From JBBSDV01 sp038240335 (GTDB lineage Bacteria > Chloroflexota > Dehalococcoidia > DSTF01 > JACRBR01), in contig JBBSDV010000070.1 of assembly GCA_038240335.1 (NCBI GenBank), positions 1 through 14,898 of the forward strand: a stretch of 14,898 nucleotides of DNA, given 5' to 3'. Under the pieces are notes generated by a model, which was given only the letters and a program-made list of their open reading frames with translations, had not been told where the DNA came from and made no database searches. Positions 11,919 to 14,898 of this stretch are shown here, piece by piece (the stretch's first letter is position 1; every line of letters begins with the position of its first letter). The translations under genes were made by a program, and so were the position numbers.

Positions 11919-13472
11919 CTACGGCGCGAAGAAGGCGGCCGCGCCCTGCTCGTACCCGTATTGTTCGAGACCCTGCGCCTGCAATGACAACAGGTGCGTC
12001 GTCCCTTTCCGCCAGTCGAACACGGGCCGATACTCCGTCGCCGAGCCGTTGACGCTGGCCGATGGCGCGGCGTAGAACGCCGTTACCCCGTTGCGAACGA
12101 AGCCATCGCCGGGCGCGTCGATCCCGTACTGCGATTCCTTCCCCTTCGCCCACCGATACACCGGCGCGAACCCGGCCAGCGGCACATCTGAGGCGTAGAA
12201 CGCGATGCCCTTGTCGGCGCTCCCGTCGCGCGCTGCCGCAACGCCGTACGTCACCTCGCCGTTTGTGTCCGCGTACTCGTGGATCGCATCGCCGAGGCGC
12301 AGTTCGTACGCCACGACGTCGTACGTCGCCATCCGTGTCAGCGTCGCGAGGATCGTGCGCCCGCCGTCCGTGGCAAGACTGGCGTGCTGCAACGGGCTGT
12401 AGCAGGTCGGCACGCGTGCCTCCGCAAAGCCGAGGCAGTCCAGCCACGGCGTCGCGTCGCTCCACGGCCCCTCGAGGCGATCCGCCGTGCGCGCGCCAAT
12501 CGTGCTGAAGCCAATGTTTACGAGTGCCACATACTTCCGTCGCGTGTCGTTCCACGCGATGCTCGCCCCGTTCTCGAACGAAGCCAGCTTCTGCACCGGG
12601 TCGTCGCTGTGCGGCTGCGACCAGAGCGGCGCCGCGGACGCCGGAGCGTTCGACCACGTCTGCCCGTCCCAGTACTCGTACGCCGTCGGATCCGCGAGCC
12701 TCTCAGGGCGCACCCGCGCCAGCAGCTTCGTGCTCGCCGCCGTCTGCAGGACAATCCTCAATCGTCCGGCATCGTCGAGATCAACCGGCTGTGTGCCGAT
12801 CACCTGCGCCGGGAAGCCGCTCGTCGCATCCCATAGCTTGCGCACGAGGATCGCCGTCTGCATCGTCGTCGTGTCGAGATGCGCGAGGCCGACTTCGTTG
12901 ATCGAGTACGCATACGGGCCGGATCCGTAGACGTACGCCGTAAAGAAGTCGAACGAGTGGTCGTCCACCGGCCACGCCCCGGTCGGCCACACCGTCAGCG
13001 ACCCATCCTTCGGCAGGAACGGCACGGCGATGCCGTTGCGCGCGTAATAGTTCAGTTGCGGACAGCCGTCCGGCCGCAGGTGATCGGATGAGGCGATCGA
13101 GTTCTGTTCGATCTGCTTGCCGGACGCCGCCTCGAACAGCGTGTCGCCGAACAGCCACCATGTCTTGCCGCCGACGACGATCGAGTCGCCGCCATCGGCG
13201 CCCTGGACGAGAGATGCATGCGCGTCGTCGTTCGAGAAGCTGCACAGCGAGCGAGCGTAGACGACCGCGGGCGCCGGCTCGTCGGCGAGCGGCACGCCAC
13301 CGGTCGCGGCGACCGGCCGGAGCACATGCGCGGCGAGCAGCAGGGCGCCAATGACGGCCGGCACTGCCGCAAGCGCGACCACAATGAGTCGCATCCTCCT
13401 CGCCTTCGATTCCTTCGAAATCACGTCGTTCATCGTTCGCTGGAGTGGATGGTGCGAGAGCATAGCACGCAA
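11919..13472 (-). CDS. Exported DUF4185-type (beta-propeller-like) protein
   Basis: A 517-residue protein. A hydrophobic segment at residues 27-50 after a K/R-rich stretch is a signal anchor or signal peptide. Residues about 85-395 resemble DUF4185, a glycosidase-like five-bladed propeller family, with the tell-tale V-V-G-G-K-T-W-W-L-F-G-D-T at 99-111 and later strand pairs such as Y-V-A-L-V-N-I-G-F and E-G-P-W-S. The C-terminal 110 residues hold three related units ending in G-I-A-F-Y-A (422-427), V-T-A-F-Y-A (463-468) and A-A-A-F-F-A (511-516), similar to the DUF5648 type of C-terminal module. The catalytic role is unknown; binding or hydrolysis of glycans is a family-level guess. The start is uncertain: TTG at 13472 has AGGTGA 6 nt upstream; ATGs at 13463, 13433 and 13394 (GAGGAGG directly before it) are alternatives. 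Probably co-transcribed with the dockerin gene downstream. Confidence 0.78.
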   Translation of the reverse strand: MRAMLSHHPLQRTMNDVISKESKARRMRLIVVALAAVPAVIGALLLAAHVLRPVAATGGVPLADEPAPAVVYARSLCSFSNDDAHASLVQGADGGDSIVVGGKTWWLFGDTLFEAASGKQIEQNSIASSDHLRPDGCPQLNYYARNGIAVPFLPKDGSLTVWPTGAWPVDDHSFDFFTAYVYGSGPYAYSINEVGLAHLDTTTMQTAILVRKLWDATSGFPAQVIGTQPVDLDDAGRLRIVLQTAASTKLLARVRPERLADPTAYEYWDGQTWSNAPASAAPLWSQPHSDDPVQKLASFENGASIAWNDTRRKYVALVNIGFSTIGARTADRLEGPWSDATPWLDCLGFAEARVPTCYSPLQHASLATDGGRTILATLTRMATYDVVAYELRLGDAIHEYADTNGEVTYGVAAARDGSADKGIAFYASDVPLAGFAPVYRWAKGKESQYGIDAPGDGFVRNGVTAFYAAPSASVNGSATEYRPVFDWRKGTTHLLSLQAQGLEQYGYEQGAAAFFAP

Positions 13473-14051
13473 GAACGTTCACCTGCTACCTTCGAAAGAA
13501 GGTTCGCAGACGCAGCATCAATTCGTGACGAGGATGAGAAGCCGGACCTGAGTCCTCGTGATGATGGCACTGCGCCGCGCCTGTCTCCAAACCCTCGTTG
13601 CTTGACGTGCCGAGCGTAGCGCGACAAAGGGTCGACATGGCGGACGGGCTGATGACGCCTTCCCTACGCGCAACCTACGCGACGCGGTGATGATGCCACA
13701 CCGTGCGCCGCGACCCATGCACCGTGCCGAAAGCGACACCGCGCCTCGGACATCGAACGCTCTTCATGCAAGATTCTGGCCAGGCACCATTCGCAGCCGC
13801 AGTGCCGCCCAAATACAACGTTTACCGACACGGAACAGACGAAAAGTGCCAAACGATTACATAACGATGGTGACACGAGAGGCCGGGTCAGTGAGGCGGC
13901 TGGTAGCCCCGATGCCTCGACGTACGCACCGGGTACCAGTATGGGAGACGACGGATGAGTTATTTTCGAGACAAGTACGGCAGGAAGCGATAGTCGTCGG
14001 CGTTCGCGATTCGCCGCCCGTTTGCCGGCAATCGGGCGAAGCAAACGCGGG
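13473..14051. other. Non-coding stretch with several small hairpins
   Basis: No convincing gene: all frames here are low-complexity or Arg/Ser-rich shadows without recognisable domains. It holds a hairpin ACCTTC-GAAA-GAAGGT (13488-13503) just upstream of the ribosome binding site of the DUF4185 gene, a second with 7-bp arms ACGAGGA/TCCTCGT (13528-13559), and a loose inverted repeat ACCCT...AGGGT (13591-13632) around a CGAGCGTAGCGCG core that resembles dispersed repeats. A more AT-rich patch lies at about 13805-13880. The stretch should contain the promoter for the DUF4185 gene, but I do not see a strong one. Confidence 0.5.
14016..14037 (-). terminator. Imperfect palindrome after the PIG-L gene, possible terminator
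   Basis: GCCCG, T, TTGCCGGCAA, T, CGGGC forms a 22-bp near-perfect palindrome with one T/T mismatch per arm pair. It begins 14 nt after the TAA of the deacetylase gene on the minus strand. No T-run follows, so the call is tentative. Confidence 0.4.
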
Positions 14052-14897
14052 TTACGCCGTCAGCCCGGTGAAGAGGTCGTCGAGCATGACGCCGTCCGGC
14101 GGTGGCGGCATGATGCGATGGAAGTACTCACGCGACATAAAGCTGCGCTGAAGATCTTCCGGCATCTTGCCGAACGGCCCGTCCTCCGAGATCTGCGTTT
14201 TGTGCGCGGCGAGCGCTTCTATCTTCCGCTCGTACTGAGGCCCCACGTCAAGCACGCAGTTCGGGGCAACGTGCGCGAGCCGGGCGATGTTCTCGTCGCC
14301 ACCAGGGACTTCGCCCATCGGAATGCCCCGCTTCGCCATCTCCTCGCCGAGCCGCTGGAACTCGCTCATTGGGATGGCGGTGTAAAACAGCGCCGCCACC
14401 TGCCACGGCGTGCCCGAGGTCGGAAAGCGCGCCGCATCAGCCGCTGCCCGCACGGCCCCGGTAGCGTGATGGTGGACGGCAATGTGATCCGGGTGACCAT
14501 AGCCGCCGCTCGCATCCCAAGTCGCAACGACCGCCGGACGCAGCTCACGAATGGCGCGCACCAGCGGCTCGACGACCGCGTCCGGCGCGGCGCGAAATAG
14601 CGATTCCGGGTTCTCGTTGTCCGCCGTACCCTGCATGCCGGAGTCCCGGAAGTTGAGGAACCGTACGTCGGTGACGCCGAGGATCGTGCAGGCGTCGCGC
14701 AGCTCCTGCTCTCGGTATGTGCCGAGCGTCGCCGGTGTCGCGCCCGTACCCGGCGCGATCTCGCCCACCTCCCCGCGGGTGGCGCAGATCATCGTCACCG
14801 GCCGGCCCGCATCGGCGTATCGCGCCATCGTCCCGCCGACGAAAAATGTCTCGTCATCGGGGTGCGCGAAGATTGCGAGCAGCCCATCCTGCGGCAT
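14052..14897 (-). CDS. MshB/LmbE-like (PIG-L family) zinc deacetylase
   Basis: A 281-residue protein of the PIG-L/LmbE family of zinc-dependent N-acetylglucosamine deacetylases. The zinc and catalytic motif is A-H-P-D-D-E at residues 11-16 and the second metal motif is G-H-P-D-H at 134-138, with H142 following. The segments A-T-R-G-E-V-G-E (39-46), F-R-D-S-G-M (83-88) and W-D-A-S-G-G-Y-G-H-P-D-H (127-138) are especially close to the MshB/Mca branch that deacetylates mycothiol precursors or cleaves mycothiol conjugates. The substrate cannot be settled from sequence, since this branch also occurs in organisms not known to make mycothiol. The ATG lies one base from the window edge, directly before the first strand of the fold, so the protein appears complete, but its ribosome binding site and promoter are outside the window. 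Confidence 0.88.
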   Translation of the reverse strand: MPQDGLLAIFAHPDDETFFVGGTMARYADAGRPVTMICATRGEVGEIAPGTGATPATLGTYREQELRDACTILGVTDVRFLNFRDSGMQGTADNENPESLFRAAPDAVVEPLVRAIRELRPAVVATWDASGGYGHPDHIAVHHHATGAVRAAADAARFPTSGTPWQVAALFYTAIPMSEFQRLGEEMAKRGIPMGEVPGGDENIARLAHVAPNCVLDVGPQYERKIEALAAHKTQISEDGPFGKMPEDLQRSFMSREYFHRIMPPPPDGVMLDDLFTGLTA

Positions 14898-14898
14898 A

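Noticed and set aside
13664..14044. Minus-strand 126-residue frame, and the plus-strand frame 13687-14151
   Set aside because: Ser/Arg/Cys-rich text without family features, no ribosome binding site, and the plus frame runs into the deacetylase gene.

Overview
The window looks like part of a moderately high-GC bacterial chromosome, most plausibly a Chloroflexota (Dehalococcoidia-like) genome from an environmental assembly. This is an inference. It rests on secreted proteins with T-P-rich linkers joining calcium-binding repeats to C-terminal dockerin-like modules, on a MoxR ATPase/VWA pair, and on small DUF35 and YjbR proteins. There is no rRNA, tRNA, transposase, integrase or CRISPR array that I can see. 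Most genes are on the minus strand; one short plus-strand group sits in the middle.

Left part (109-6029, all minus strand, read right to left): a tight six-gene run. It goes SRPBCC protein, HypE-like AIR synthase protein (GTGA overlap), MoxR-type AAA+ ATPase, a DUF433-like protein, a DUF5615/PIN-like protein, and a long VWA protein with an intact metal-ion site. The MoxR and VWA proteins probably form an ATPase/adaptor pair of the magnesium-chelatase/MoxR kind. The two small genes between them look like a toxin-antitoxin-type pair, joined to their neighbours by 1-nt stop/start overlaps and by a ribosome binding site built on a stop codon.

Middle (6088-8527, minus): a secreted 774-residue protein with a signal peptide, a Cys-containing cohesin-like domain, a T-P linker, ten tandem 22-23 residue thrombospondin type 3-like calcium repeats, further degenerate repeats and a dockerin-like C-terminus. 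It has a clear sigma70-type promoter upstream and a perfect 30-bp palindrome downstream.

Centre (about 8567-10182, plus): a remnant of a secreted-type gene interrupted by an in-frame amber codon, then three coupled small genes: YjbR/MmcQ-like, DUF35 zinc ribbon/OB-fold, and an unrecognised 85-residue protein. A strong stem-loop at 10214-10244 lies between this group and the convergent minus-strand gene.

Right part (10262-14897, minus): a second secreted protein with an Ig-like domain, a Pro/Cys-rich stalk, the same Cys-containing cohesin-like domain and an intact dockerin. Upstream of it are a DUF4185-type beta-propeller-like exported protein with a repeated C-terminal module, a roughly 580-bp stretch without a convincing gene, and an MshB/LmbE-like (PIG-L family) zinc deacetylase reaching the window edge.

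The two observations most worth following up are the shared six-cysteine cohesin-like domain plus dockerin in two nearby exported proteins, and the DUF433/DUF5615 pair built into the MoxR-VWA operon.
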